The translations under genes were made by a program, and so were the position numbers. The notes under the pieces were generated by a model. That model did no database searches, was not told the DNA's origin, and worked only from the letters and a program-made list of their open reading frames with translations. A stretch of DNA of 15,133 bases from JAVRLB01 sp049965455 (lineage in GTDB: Archaea; Thermoplasmatota; Thermoplasmata; Thermoplasmatales; ARK-15). Of the stretch, positions 6,532-14,674 are shown in pieces. Position 1 is the stretch's first letter; each line of letters starts with the position of its first letter. The DNA is taken from the NCBI GenBank assembly GCA_049965455.1, contig JBMFWH010000032.1, forward strand, positions 1 through 15,133. Direction: 5' to 3'.

Positions 6532-7388
6532 ATTTTTTTAGAGTATTCTACCAGCTTCTCTATTCTAGACGCTGTGCTCGGATGTGTTGAAAAGATAGAT
6601 ACGAATCTTTCTCCTCTGAATGGATTAATTATGAACAAACTGGCAGTAGCTGGATTGCCCTTTCTCAGCGGTTTCCTTGAAACAGAAGCCTCTATCTTGC
6701 GTAATGCTGATGCCAGTGCAAGAGGCTTGCCAGATAACTGTGCTCCAGTATAATCTGCTTTGTACTCTCTTTGCCTGGATATAGATAGCTGTAAAAGTGT
6801 GGCTCCTATGCCGGCCAATGCTAAAACTACGAGCACTAATACATTATTTCCTTCTCTTTTCCCATTCCCACCAAATAATGATTCGAAAAAGTAGACTCTG
6901 AACAATATTGTCAGCGCACCAACAATAGTCGCCGCTACAGTCATCAATAGCATGTCCCTGTTTTTAATATGCCCGAGTTCGTGGCCTAAAACCCCTTCAA
7001 GTTCATCGTCATTTAACGTATTTAATATACCAGTTGTTACGACCACAAATGCATTGTTCTTATTTCTACCCGTCGCAAATGCGTTAGGAACGTCGGTGGT
7101 AATGATGGCAATCTTAGGCATTGCAATGTTGGCTTTGACAGAAAGATCACTCACAATCCTAAATACCCTTGGATTATCTTGCTCGCCAATTATTTTGGCA
7201 TGATATGACCACAATACTAACTTAGAGCTATAAAAATAGCTGAAAACATTTATGAGTATGGATATTCCTAGAAACACGAGCATGGTAATGATAATGTTAC
7301 CATATAAAATCCCGATAATATACCCTACCAATACGAAAAGCAAAGTTAACATTATGAATAATCCAACAGTTCTTAGTGTGGAGTGCAT
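6528..7388 (-). CDS. htpX: HtpX-like membrane zinc metalloprotease (M48B)
   Basis: HtpX is a membrane-embedded zinc endopeptidase that degrades damaged membrane proteins. The 286-residue product has two N-terminal helices (about 8-27 and 31-51), the catalytic HELGH at 136-140 and the third zinc ligand in REYKADY (E208). Two further hydrophobic segments lie at about 147-165 and 183-203. The motif PNAFATGR (101-108) before the active site is characteristic of the family. Length and order match archaeal HtpX. The ATG at 7386-7388 gives the usual hydrophobic N-terminus. A second ATG at codon 13 is possible, since TATA-like sequence lies within 20-35 bases. Its stop codon overlaps EF-1beta. Confidence 0.94.
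   Translation of the reverse strand: MHSTLRTVGLFIMLTLLFVLVGYIIGILYGNIIITMLVFLGISILINVFSYFYSSKLVLWSYHAKIIGEQDNPRVFRIVSDLSVKANIAMPKIAIITTDVPNAFATGRNKNNAFVVVTTGILNTLNDDELEGVLGHELGHIKNRDMLLMTVAATIVGALTILFRVYFFESLFGGNGKREGNNVLVLVVLALAGIGATLLQLSISRQREYKADYTGAQLSGKPLALASALRKIEASVSRKPLRKGNPATASLFIINPFRGERFVSIFSTHPSTASRIEKLVEYSKKI
6533..6539 (+). terminator. oligo-T terminator after EF-1beta
   Basis: Seven T residues follow the EF-1beta stop by one base. They lie inside the last codons of htpX, where they read as AAA AAA on the minus strand, so the same bases serve coding and termination. Confidence 0.4.
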
Positions 7389-7531
7389 GATGGGAGGATA
7401 ATAAATACTCTCTATTAAAATTATTGGATATACTGGATAATATTAAATTAATATCATAAAATAATCATTTTTATGTATTATCGGCAATATATTCACTTAC
7501 CTGAATTTTTAGACTGTTATGAAAACCATAG

Positions 7532-7616
7532 TGCGGAGGGCCGGATTTGAACCGGCGAACTCCTATGAGACAAGACCCTGAATCTTGCACCTTTAACCTG
7601 GCTCGGCAACCTCCGC
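7532..7616 (-). tRNA. tRNA-Leu, anticodon CAG
   Basis: This 85-base class II tRNA has a perfect 7-bp acceptor stem (GCGGAGG/CCTCCGC). The anticodon stem is CAAGA/TCTTG with loop TTCAGGG, giving anticodon CAG. It has a long variable arm (CTC-ATAG-GAG), a T arm GCCGG-TTCAAAT-CCGGC and discriminator A, as expected for leucine. CCA is not encoded and no intron interrupts it. TATA-like sequence lies at about 7617-7640 on the upstream side. Confidence 0.96.
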
Positions 7617-7678
7617 ATATTTATAGTATTTTTAATATGACTGCAAGAATACAAAGATGTTAATTGATTTTTCGTTTT

Positions 7679-7723
7679 TATGACCTTGTCAAGTTCCGTT
7701 GATAAGGTATGAGATAAGTCATA
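7679..7723. repeat. 45-base imperfect palindrome in the tRNA-Leu/purS gap
   Basis: ACCTTGTCAA (7683-7692) pairs with TTGATAAGGT (7699-7708) around a 6-base loop, with one G-U pair. Alternatively TATGAC (7679-7684) pairs with GTCATA (7718-7723) outside a shortened inner stem. It lies upstream of the predicted purS TATA box, so it is not in the purS leader. It could be a protein-binding site, a small RNA, or chance. Apart from this and a C7 run at about 7732, the 7617-7800 gap shows nothing. Confidence 0.3.
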
Positions 7724-7808
7724 TTTAATGCCCCCCCTAAATAGTTTCGATTCTACGCTTGAATAACCATATGTATGCAAGCACAAATCTTATTTGTCAG
7801 CCATACTA

Positions 7809-7817
7809 TTTTAAATA
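7809..7817 (+). promoter_or_regulatory. TATA box of the purS operon
   Basis: TTTTAAATA is centred about 30 bases before the ATG at 7843, consistent with a leaderless or nearly leaderless mRNA. Confidence 0.5.
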
Positions 7818-7842
7818 GGACCTGTAAATTATTAATACTATA

Positions 7843-8109
7843 ATGCAATCCACTATTGTGATGATAAAAGTACTCATAACAATAAAACTAAAAGAAGGAG
7901 TAGAGGACCCAGAGGGTTTAGCCATAACAAAAACACTGAATATCCTAAATTTTAAAAATGTTAAAAAAACCAGCGTCTATAAAGAGTATGAAATATTAAT
8001 AGATCATGATGACTTACCGGTCGCAAAAAAAGATGCTGAACAGATGTGTAAAAGATTATTAGCAAATCCTGTAATACATGACTATTCTATAAGTGTTGAG
8101 AGAGTATAA
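7843..8109 (+). CDS. purS: phosphoribosylformylglycinamidine synthase subunit PurS
   Basis: PurS is the small bridging subunit of FGAM synthase, linking PurL to the glutaminase PurQ in the fourth step of purine synthesis. The core KVLITIKLKEGVEDPEG, followed by ALxxLxF-like NILNFKNVKK and a final SISVERV strand, is typical, and 82-88 residues is the normal size. Two starts are possible. The ATG at 7843 suits leaderless transcription from the TATA box at 7809. The ATG at 7861 (MIKVLITIKL) gives the usual family N-terminus but lacks a ribosome-binding site. purL follows after 6 bases. Confidence 0.92.
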   Translation: MQSTIVMIKVLITIKLKEGVEDPEGLAITKTLNILNFKNVKKTSVYKEYEILIDHDDLPVAKKDAEQMCKRLLANPVIHDYSISVERV

Positions 8110-8115
8110 TAGAGT

Positions 8116-10425
8116 ATGCTTAATAAATTAGATTACCCGTTTGATATTTACGAGATACATATCAGATCTTTGAGTGATGAAGAACTGTTAAGATTAAATG
8201 AGTTGATGAATCTAGGATTAAATTACGAGGAATTGCATCGGCTGAGAACCTATTTCAAAGATCTAAACAGAGATCCAACAGACGTTGAGCTGCAGGCTAT
8301 AGCACAGGCATGGAGCGAACATTGTTGTTATAAGTCTTCAAAAAATCTGCTTAAAAAATATATTTTTGGCATAGATGCCCCTCAAAACATAGTAGTCATA
8401 CAGGATGATGCGGCAGTAGTAGAATTTGATAAAAACCACGCGTACGTTTTTAAGATAGAGTCACATAACCATCCCAGCTTTGTAGAACCATATGGCGGTG
8501 CTGCCACAGGCGTTGGAGGGATAATCAGAGATGTTTTAAACATGGGCGCAAAACCGATAGCACTGGTAGATCCGCTATTTTTTGGGCCCCTGGATTATCC
8601 ATATGAAAAATTAAAAGAGGGTGTGAAGCATCCTGTCTATCTGTTTAATGGAGTAGTATCTGGAATAAGAGATTATGGTAACAGGGTGGGAATACCCACT
8701 ATTGGTGGAATGACATATTTTCATAGCTCTTTTCTAAATAATATTCTTGTAAATGTAGGGTGTATAGGCATCGCAAAAAAAACAGATATCGTGAGAAGCA
8801 GGATAGATAAAGTCGGGTATAATCTGATACTTGTGGGCGGTAAAACAGGCAGAGATGGAATACATGGGGTAAATTTTGCATCTAAAGTTTTAAGTGATAA
8901 AAGTGAGTCTGAAAAAACTGCGGTACAGCTAGGTAACCCTATAATAAAAGAACCGCTGATAAAAGCGGTATTGGAAGCAAACAGTAAAAAGTTGATCACT
9001 GGGATGAAAGATCTAGGCGGCGGTGGTTTGTCTTCTGTAATAGGAGAGATGTGCTTAGCAGGAAATGTTGGGGCGAATGTATATTTAGATAGGGTTCCTT
9101 TAAAAGAAGCGAATATGGCGCCATGGGAGATATGGGTAAGCGAGTCTCAGGAAAGATTGATGTTGGCGGTATCGGAGAAAAATAAAAAAAAGGTCATGGA
9201 TATATTCAGCTTATGGGACGTTGAAGCAACAGTAATAGGTAAAACCATCGATTCTGAAAGACTGAATATATATTATGGCAATGTCAAGATCTTGGACCTG
9301 GACCTAGTATTTTTAACATCCGGGCCTTTATACTGCAGACCTTCTATTGTAAAATATCCGGCACAGGAAAAAGTAGAAATGCTTCCTTCAGAAACAAACT
9401 ATAAAGATTCTTTTTTAAAGCTATTATCGAATCCAAACATTGCTAGCAAAGAGTTCATAATCAGGCAGTATGACCATGAAGTAAAGGGTAGAACTGTTAT
9501 CAAGCCTCTGCAGGGCAAAATTGGCATGGAAACACATGGCGATGCAGCGGTATTGAAACCTCTGGACCACTCGAATAAAGGGTTAGCAGTTACCACGGAT
9601 GTCAACCCAAAACTCACAGAGTTAGATCCGTACTGGGGAAGCATAGCAGCAGTAGACGAGGCAGTCAGAAATCTGGTTTCCGTGGGTGCCAGGCCACATT
9701 CTTTTGCAGATAACTTGAACTTTGGCAATCCTGAGGATCCGGTGGTGATGGGGCAGCTGGAAGAGTCAGTAAGAGGGTTAGGGGATATTGCAAGATTTTT
9801 AAAGATCCCTTATGTATCAGGAAATGTCAGTTTGTACAATGCAAATTTTGGGGCTTCCATCGTTCCCACGCCTACAATAATGGCTATTGGAATAGTGGAC
9901 AATATAAAATATTGTCTGACCTCAGATCTAAAAGAGGATGAAAATTCATTATACGTTATAGGAGCTACAAGAGCGGAGATGGGTGGCAGTGAATACTATG
10001 CGATGAGGCAGATAAAAAGCACAAATGTTCCAAAGTGCAACTTTAAAACTTTAAGAGATAGCATGGATAAGATGCTAATAGCATCGAATAAAAGGTTGAT
10101 CAGAAGTACCCATGATATTTCTCAGGGTGGAATAGCAATAGCACTTGCGGAGATGGCTATTGGCGGGAATATTGGGGCTAAGATTAACTTAAATACACTT
10201 GGAATATTGAGGACTGATTTCAAACTTTTTTCAGAAAGCAACACCCGGTGGATTGTTGAGGTAGAACCTGAAAACGAGACAAAATTCTTAAAGATTATGG
10301 AGGGAGTAGAGATACACAATATAGGAACTGTTGGAGGGGATAGATTGATAGTTGAAGATGGATCCAGAAAAGTATTTTCTGTATCGCTCAACACTATCAG
10401 AGAATATTTCAAGAAGTTCCCGTAA
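8116..10425 (+). CDS. purL: phosphoribosylformylglycinamidine synthase subunit PurL (small type)
   Basis: PurL is the catalytic subunit that converts FGAR to FGAM using ATP and ammonia supplied by PurQ. The 769-residue length fits the small archaeal/Gram-positive type, which works with PurS and PurQ. Conserved segments are SEHCCYKSSK (67-76), FKIESHNHPSFVEPYGGAA (112-130), GGKTGRDGIHG (241-251), MKDLGGGGLSS (297-307) and, in the second AIRS-like half, ETHGDAAVLKP. The tandem AIRS-like halves are complete with no frameshift. The 6-base gap to purS supports co-translation. purQ is not downstream; instead a PrgI/VirB4-like gene follows 28 bases later with no T-run between, so transcription may continue into it. 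Confidence 0.97.
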   Translation: MLNKLDYPFDIYEIHIRSLSDEELLRLNELMNLGLNYEELHRLRTYFKDLNRDPTDVELQAIAQAWSEHCCYKSSKNLLKKYIFGIDAPQNIVVIQDDAAVVEFDKNHAYVFKIESHNHPSFVEPYGGAATGVGGIIRDVLNMGAKPIALVDPLFFGPLDYPYEKLKEGVKHPVYLFNGVVSGIRDYGNRVGIPTIGGMTYFHSSFLNNILVNVGCIGIAKKTDIVRSRIDKVGYNLILVGGKTGRDGIHGVNFASKVLSDKSESEKTAVQLGNPIIKEPLIKAVLEANSKKLITGMKDLGGGGLSSVIGEMCLAGNVGANVYLDRVPLKEANMAPWEIWVSESQERLMLAVSEKNKKKVMDIFSLWDVEATVIGKTIDSERLNIYYGNVKILDLDLVFLTSGPLYCRPSIVKYPAQEKVEMLPSETNYKDSFLKLLSNPNIASKEFIIRQYDHEVKGRTVIKPLQGKIGMETHGDAAVLKPLDHSNKGLAVTTDVNPKLTELDPYWGSIAAVDEAVRNLVSVGARPHSFADNLNFGNPEDPVVMGQLEESVRGLGDIARFLKIPYVSGNVSLYNANFGASIVPTPTIMAIGIVDNIKYCLTSDLKEDENSLYVIGATRAEMGGSEYYAMRQIKSTNVPKCNFKTLRDSMDKMLIASNKRLIRSTHDISQGGIAIALAEMAIGGNIGAKINLNTLGILRTDFKLFSESNTRWIVEVEPENETKFLKIMEGVEIHNIGTVGGDRLIVEDGSRKVFSVSLNTIREYFKKFP

Positions 10426-10440
10426 AAATTAAAAAAATAT

Positions 10441-10448
10441 GGAGGAGA
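10441..10448 (+). promoter_or_regulatory. ribosome-binding site that moves the start of the PrgI-like gene
   Basis: GGAGGAGA lies 5 bases before the ATG at 10454, with its GGAGG core 8 bases away. The earlier in-frame ATG at 10439 overlaps this motif and has only A-rich sequence before it. The later ATG is therefore the better start. Confidence 0.65.
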
Positions 10449-10453
10449 GACTA

Positions 10454-11215
10454 ATGGTCGGGTCAGTAGATGTGCCTGAAAAGTTAGGGGTTAGAACAAT
10501 AATTGGGCCTTTCGATTTAAATCAGATGATGCGCATAGCAATATATTTGTTGGTAGTTGCCGCTTTGACTATATTCCTATCTATCTATCTTATAATCTTA
10601 TCCTTGATTACTGTATTTGCTGTTTATTTTAAAATAGAGAATGAAGATTCAGATCTTTATTTTCTTAAATATTTGAGATACAAATTCAGTAAAAAAAGAT
10701 ATATCAGCAATGATTTTAAAAAACTTGTAGAAATTTATGATATAAAAGAGAATATTGTTTATTTAGGGAGCTTATACCTGTTAATCATCGAGACCACCGG
10801 CTTGAATCTTAAATTCTACAGTGAAGAAGAGCAGAAACATGTATATTTAGAGTTCATAAACATCCTAAACGGAATAGATTTTGACTTTGACATAAAAATA
10901 ATAGCTTCTAAATTTGACTATAACCGTTACCTGAATATTTCTGAAAAATTTGAAGAGGCAGGAAATCAATATGTAACCCTTATAAAATCGTTATATACAG
11001 AGCAAGTGTTGTACAAGTATTACATAATATTAAAGCAGAATAGCTTAGAGTTTAGCACTGTTCCTAAAGATGAACGCTTAGGAAAAGTAAGCATTTTATT
11101 GAACAACAGAGCTGAACAGCTAATAAACGCACTAAAAAACATAAAGATTGATTGTAATATCCTTAAAGGTTCAGAAATCTTGGAATTTTACAGTCTCATA
11201 AATGAGGGGGTATAG
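10454..11215 (+). CDS. membrane protein joining a PrgI-like segment to a VirB4 N-terminal-like domain
   Basis: The 253-residue product resembles two type IV secretion parts in one chain. Residues 1-85 look PrgI-like: a VPEKLG...GPFDLNQ lead, two adjacent helices (about 26-43 and 45-59), then a basic YLRYKFSKKRY stretch. Residues 100-195 look like the start of the VirB4/TraC (CagE) N-terminal domain: a strand with GLNLKFYSEEEQ, then INILNGIDFDFDIKIIASKFDYNRYL and helices. There is no P-loop, so it is not an ATPase. It probably sits in the membrane and docks the downstream VirB4-like ATPase, whose gene starts 5 bases later. The assignment rests on pattern similarity, not a search. The start chosen is the ATG with a good ribosome-binding site; an ATG 15 bases earlier is possible. 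Confidence 0.7.
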   Translation: MVGSVDVPEKLGVRTIIGPFDLNQMMRIAIYLLVVAALTIFLSIYLIILSLITVFAVYFKIENEDSDLYFLKYLRYKFSKKRYISNDFKKLVEIYDIKENIVYLGSLYLLIIETTGLNLKFYSEEEQKHVYLEFINILNGIDFDFDIKIIASKFDYNRYLNISEKFEEAGNQYVTLIKSLYTEQVLYKYYIILKQNSLEFSTVPKDERLGKVSILLNNRAEQLINALKNIKIDCNILKGSEILEFYSLINEGV

Positions 11216-11220
11216 AGTCT

Positions 11221-13149
11221 ATGAAATTTATGAACTCAGCCGATCTGGGACTGGCATTTTTTATTTTAACCATTCTAAGTGGAATATATACATTATTTAA
11301 CAGTTCTATGTTCGGCCTTACTTTACTACTTTTATTATTAGACTTTGTATATTACGTCAGGAACTATAATGTTAAAAAATGGGTATTCGTTTCAGCAGTT
11401 TTATTTATAATATTTATAATTATTCTGGATCCATTTCACACTTGCTGGCTTTTCAGTTCGATTACCAGCATTATTCTCGTTCTGGACTTTGAAAAGGTGG
11501 AGATAGATGATAACTATCAAAAAATGATTTTGACAAATAAAAAGGTAATTTTCGAAAAGGACCATTACCTTTTTCATGACCTTTTTATCCAACCATTGGT
11601 TATTGCAAAATGGCCAAAAAACTTAGTTTATGGATTTTTTTCAGAGTTTGTGAATGCAGACACGCCTACAAATATCTCGATATCCTGTGAACATGTTCCC
11701 CCTAGCAAATTATTAGAGATGTTAGAGGTAGAATCTGAAACCATTGAAACAGAATTGATGAATGTAAAGCGAAAAAACAGGGCCAGATACATGGATCTGA
11801 AGTTAAAGTATGATAGCTCTAAAAGTTTGCAAAATTATATAGTATCTGGTAAAGGGACAGTATACAGAGTAACTTTAATATTCTATCCTATGGCAAAAGA
11901 CTATAAAAATATGCGAAAAAATGCAGACTTTATAAGAAATAAGTTACAGAAATCGCTGTTTAAACCCGCATTCTCTAAATACTTGCAAAAACAAGCATTT
12001 TTGTCATTTTTAAGTTCAGGCTCCAGAAATTATAAAGAGGATAAATATATCCAATCGCAAGCGCTTGCAACTATGTTCCCATTTTTAACAGACCTGATTG
12101 CCATGAAAGATGGCATTTTTTGGGGCTTGAACGATGTAAATAACAGCCCAATATTCATAAACAGATGGTATTTCCCGTCAAGCCATATGCTTGTTACAGG
12201 AACCACGGGGTTTGGTAAATCATATTTTGTGAAAACCCAGATATTGAGAGAATTGTTACACCATCCGGACACAAAAATTTACATAATAGACCCGATGAAT
12301 GAGTTTGTGGATCTTGCTAATGCAATGAAAGGCACTGTGGTAGACGTTGGTAAAACAGTAATTAATCCCTTCGACCTTTTTGATTCTACAATCCCTAACA
12401 AAATATCCAGGCTGAAACTATTATTTGGTTCAATATTTGAATTTGATAAAAATGATCTAGCAATCCTTGACGTCTACCTTAACAGAGTATATCAGGAAAG
12501 TAAGAACCCAAAATTCAAAGATTTTATTGCATTATTGAATGAAAGCAAACTAAACATTTTATTTTCAAGTTTTTTGGAAGGATCATTAAAAAATTTGAAT
12601 AATGACACAACCGTAAATTTAAATAATAATTTTACTGTTTTTAACATTAAAGATGTAAATGAAGATCTCCTGATGTTCTATGTTCTTTTGGCCGTAGAAT
12701 ATCTTTACAACCAGATCTCCAAAGATTACTCGGCCAAGATACTTGTTATTGACGAAGTCTGGAAATTGCTTAAAAATAAGTCCGCAGCAATGCTACTAGA
12801 ACAGCTTGTGAGACATGTCAGACGCTGGAAATGCTCGGTAATATTGATATCACAGAAAGCGGATGATTTCCTAGAGTATGAAGAGGGAAGAACAATAGCA
12901 CAGAATGCTGTTTTTCACATGCTGTTTAAACATAATCAGATAACCCAGAACATGAAAGCATTTTATAAACTGAGCGATAAAGAGGAAGAACTTATTCTGG
13001 GCAACATCAACCCAAAGCATCAAGGATATTCGAGAGCATATTTAATTGCCGGGTCTGTAAAAGTGCCGATCAGAATATACAGTACTGACTTCGAAAACAG
13101 CATCATCACCACTAATCCGGACGAAATAAAAAACAGAACTATAGGATAG
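11221..13149 (+). CDS. membrane-anchored VirB4/HerA-type ATPase
   Basis: This 642-residue protein belongs to the VirB4/TraC-HerA-FtsK P-loop superfamily, hexameric motors that energise DNA or protein transfer across membranes. Four predicted helices come first (about 8-26, 30-46, 53-69 and 72-88). A CagE-like middle region at about 155-265 ends in QKQAFLSFLSSG-like sequence. The motor shows Walker A GTTGFGKS (327-334), Walker B KILVIDEVW (506-514), RHVRRW (531-536) as a likely arginine finger, and LISQKADDF (542-550). Classical VirB4 has few or no N-terminal helices, so a four-helix anchor is notable and recalls the archaeal DNA-import ATPase CedB. A ribosome-binding site (GAGGGGGT) lies in the end of the preceding gene. 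No VirD4, relaxase or pilin gene is nearby. It overlaps the convergent KaiC-like gene by 11 bases. Confidence 0.85.
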   Translation: MKFMNSADLGLAFFILTILSGIYTLFNSSMFGLTLLLLLLDFVYYVRNYNVKKWVFVSAVLFIIFIIILDPFHTCWLFSSITSIILVLDFEKVEIDDNYQKMILTNKKVIFEKDHYLFHDLFIQPLVIAKWPKNLVYGFFSEFVNADTPTNISISCEHVPPSKLLEMLEVESETIETELMNVKRKNRARYMDLKLKYDSSKSLQNYIVSGKGTVYRVTLIFYPMAKDYKNMRKNADFIRNKLQKSLFKPAFSKYLQKQAFLSFLSSGSRNYKEDKYIQSQALATMFPFLTDLIAMKDGIFWGLNDVNNSPIFINRWYFPSSHMLVTGTTGFGKSYFVKTQILRELLHHPDTKIYIIDPMNEFVDLANAMKGTVVDVGKTVINPFDLFDSTIPNKISRLKLLFGSIFEFDKNDLAILDVYLNRVYQESKNPKFKDFIALLNESKLNILFSSFLEGSLKNLNNDTTVNLNNNFTVFNIKDVNEDLLMFYVLLAVEYLYNQISKDYSAKILVIDEVWKLLKNKSAAMLLEQLVRHVRRWKCSVILISQKADDFLEYEEGRTIAQNAVFHMLFKHNQITQNMKAFYKLSDKEEELILGNINPKHQGYSRAYLIAGSVKVPIRIYSTDFENSIITTNPDEIKNRTIG

Positions 13150-14620
13150 GCACAAAACTGTAAAATTCATTATTGTCTGGTTCTATCGCATACATAGTCG
13201 TCTTTGGTTCTATTCCGTATATGCATAGCGTATTATTTATAGAAACTACCTTAACATGCGTGCTAGACATATTCACTATCTGGTCTTTGATTTCACTTCC
13301 GGGCAACAATATTCCTATCCCAATGTCTTTGTTGTCTATTATATTGTTTACGAAATTTACTACCTCTTGAATAGCCACTGGCCCCCTATATCTTTCGATA
13401 GTGTCAAATGCCAAATAATAAAACATGGGCGATCCAAACTCTTTTAATTTGGATATCCCTTCATGTATTAATTTTACAGATGTTTCCCTGCTTGCACTAC
13501 CGAGTGGGATTATATATTTTTTATCACTGTTTGATCTGGAATAGTCTATAAAAATTGCATGCGTGTCTACTATTTCTTGATTGTTCATATATTTACTGAA
13601 TCTATTTCTCACTTCTTCGAGCGATGTGCCAAGTGACAAAACTGCCATTATCCCCCTATCTAAAAAACTGATATTAGAGAGAATTGGCATAGTTAAAAAA
13701 TGATGTTCCTGCACCACATTATCACCAATCTCTATCAGATTAAAAGTGCCAAAACTGAACCCACCACCTAAAATAGTATCCAGATCTTTAACACCTGTGC
13801 TAAAATATCTGCCTGTAGGGGGGATAGGAGTAGTAAAATGTTTGTTTAAGTCAAACCTTATTTTTGGAGGCAATATTGTGAATTTTCCTCCATTTAAAGT
13901 AAATAAGTATTTTTTAAAGTTCGTGCTGATCCCTCTCAATTTATCTAACGATAAGCTCCTTATCCTGCGCCCTTCATATAGATATTGTTCCAAAAATATT
14001 ACGCCATCTGCTATATACTCTAACTTATCCGATCGCTCCTTTTCTAAAATGAATATGATGTTTGTATTTCCGCCCTCGACAAGATCCTTTACAAGTGTGT
14101 ATACCAGCTCTTCTTCATTGATTCGGTATTTGCTAGCCAAACCTTCTATGCTGTCTATTACGATCATTGAACGATCTGGCAAGTTATGGTCTACTTCACT
14201 GTATATGCGTTTTAGCTCTGGTATATTAAGATCCTTGAAATATTTGTTGTATAATACCCTTGATACTTTTTTAGGCTCTTCACCATATATATTTCTAACC
14301 AGGGCCCTCGCAGTCTCTACGGGCTCTGGTTCTATTTCTGGCTCTGCAATCTTTAAGCTATCCAAAAATAGCCTCCCAGCGTCTATTATCTTAGTCTTCT
14401 CTTCAAGCTCTTTTATCCATGGAAACTGCTGATATAGCGCTGTGTCACCTACTCTAGTTGATAAATATATGCCTTTATATTTATCCTTGAAATATTCTAA
14501 AATCTGAAGTGCGAAGGTAGTTTTGCCGGTACCGGCACCACCGACCATTATTAGCGACATTGCTGACTCTGATCCAAAAAACTTATTTAATTCCGGCTCA
14601 AGAGACTCTAACATTTTCAT
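13139..14620 (-). CDS. tandem KaiC/GvpD-like P-loop ATPase with a degenerate second domain
   Basis: The 493-residue product has two RecA/KaiC-fold halves. The first has an intact Walker A, GGAGTGKTT (27-35), a Walker B MIVIDS (152-157), and a helical insertion between them at about 85-145. The second begins FSTGVKDLDTILGGGFSFGT (273-292), the usual KaiC/RadA-like lead, but where the P-loop should follow it reads IEIGDNVVQEHH with no GK[ST], so it probably cannot hydrolyse ATP. A Walker B-like LAFDTIERY (403-411) remains. Such two-domain proteins, related to the gas-vesicle regulator GvpD and to KaiC-like signalling ATPases, occur in many archaea; roles are mostly unknown. No gas-vesicle genes are present. 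A TATA box about 25 bases upstream supports the ATG at 14620; another ATG lies two codons in. Confidence 0.8.
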   Translation of the reverse strand: MKMLESLEPELNKFFGSESAMSLIMVGGAGTGKTTFALQILEYFKDKYKGIYLSTRVGDTALYQQFPWIKELEEKTKIIDAGRLFLDSLKIAEPEIEPEPVETARALVRNIYGEEPKKVSRVLYNKYFKDLNIPELKRIYSEVDHNLPDRSMIVIDSIEGLASKYRINEEELVYTLVKDLVEGGNTNIIFILEKERSDKLEYIADGVIFLEQYLYEGRRIRSLSLDKLRGISTNFKKYLFTLNGGKFTILPPKIRFDLNKHFTTPIPPTGRYFSTGVKDLDTILGGGFSFGTFNLIEIGDNVVQEHHFLTMPILSNISFLDRGIMAVLSLGTSLEEVRNRFSKYMNNQEIVDTHAIFIDYSRSNSDKKYIIPLGSASRETSVKLIHEGISKLKEFGSPMFYYLAFDTIERYRGPVAIQEVVNFVNNIIDNKDIGIGILLPGSEIKDQIVNMSSTHVKVVSINNTLCIYGIEPKTTMYAIEPDNNEFYSFVPIL

Positions 14621-14640
14621 ACAATTAATTAGTTAGCGTT

Positions 14641-14655
14641 TATTAAAATATATAC
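14641..14655. promoter_or_regulatory. bidirectional TATA-like promoter
   Basis: On the minus strand TTTTAATA lies about 25 bases before the KaiC-like ATG at 14620, giving a leaderless transcript. On the plus strand AAAATATATAC lies about 24 bases before an ATG at 14674, which also has AGGAGG just before it. The plus-strand output would be antisense to the 131-residue gene. Confidence 0.45.
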
Positions 14656-14674
14656 TTTTCTATTCAGGAGGTTA

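Noticed and set aside
7517..7786. Minus-strand open frame of 89 codons
   Set aside because: It runs straight through tRNA-Leu and resembles no protein; it is an open-frame shadow of the tRNA.
13746..14432. 228-codon plus-strand open frame
   Set aside because: It lies wholly antisense to the KaiC/GvpD-like gene, which has clear P-loop motifs; the serine- and leucine-rich product is typical of a shadow frame.
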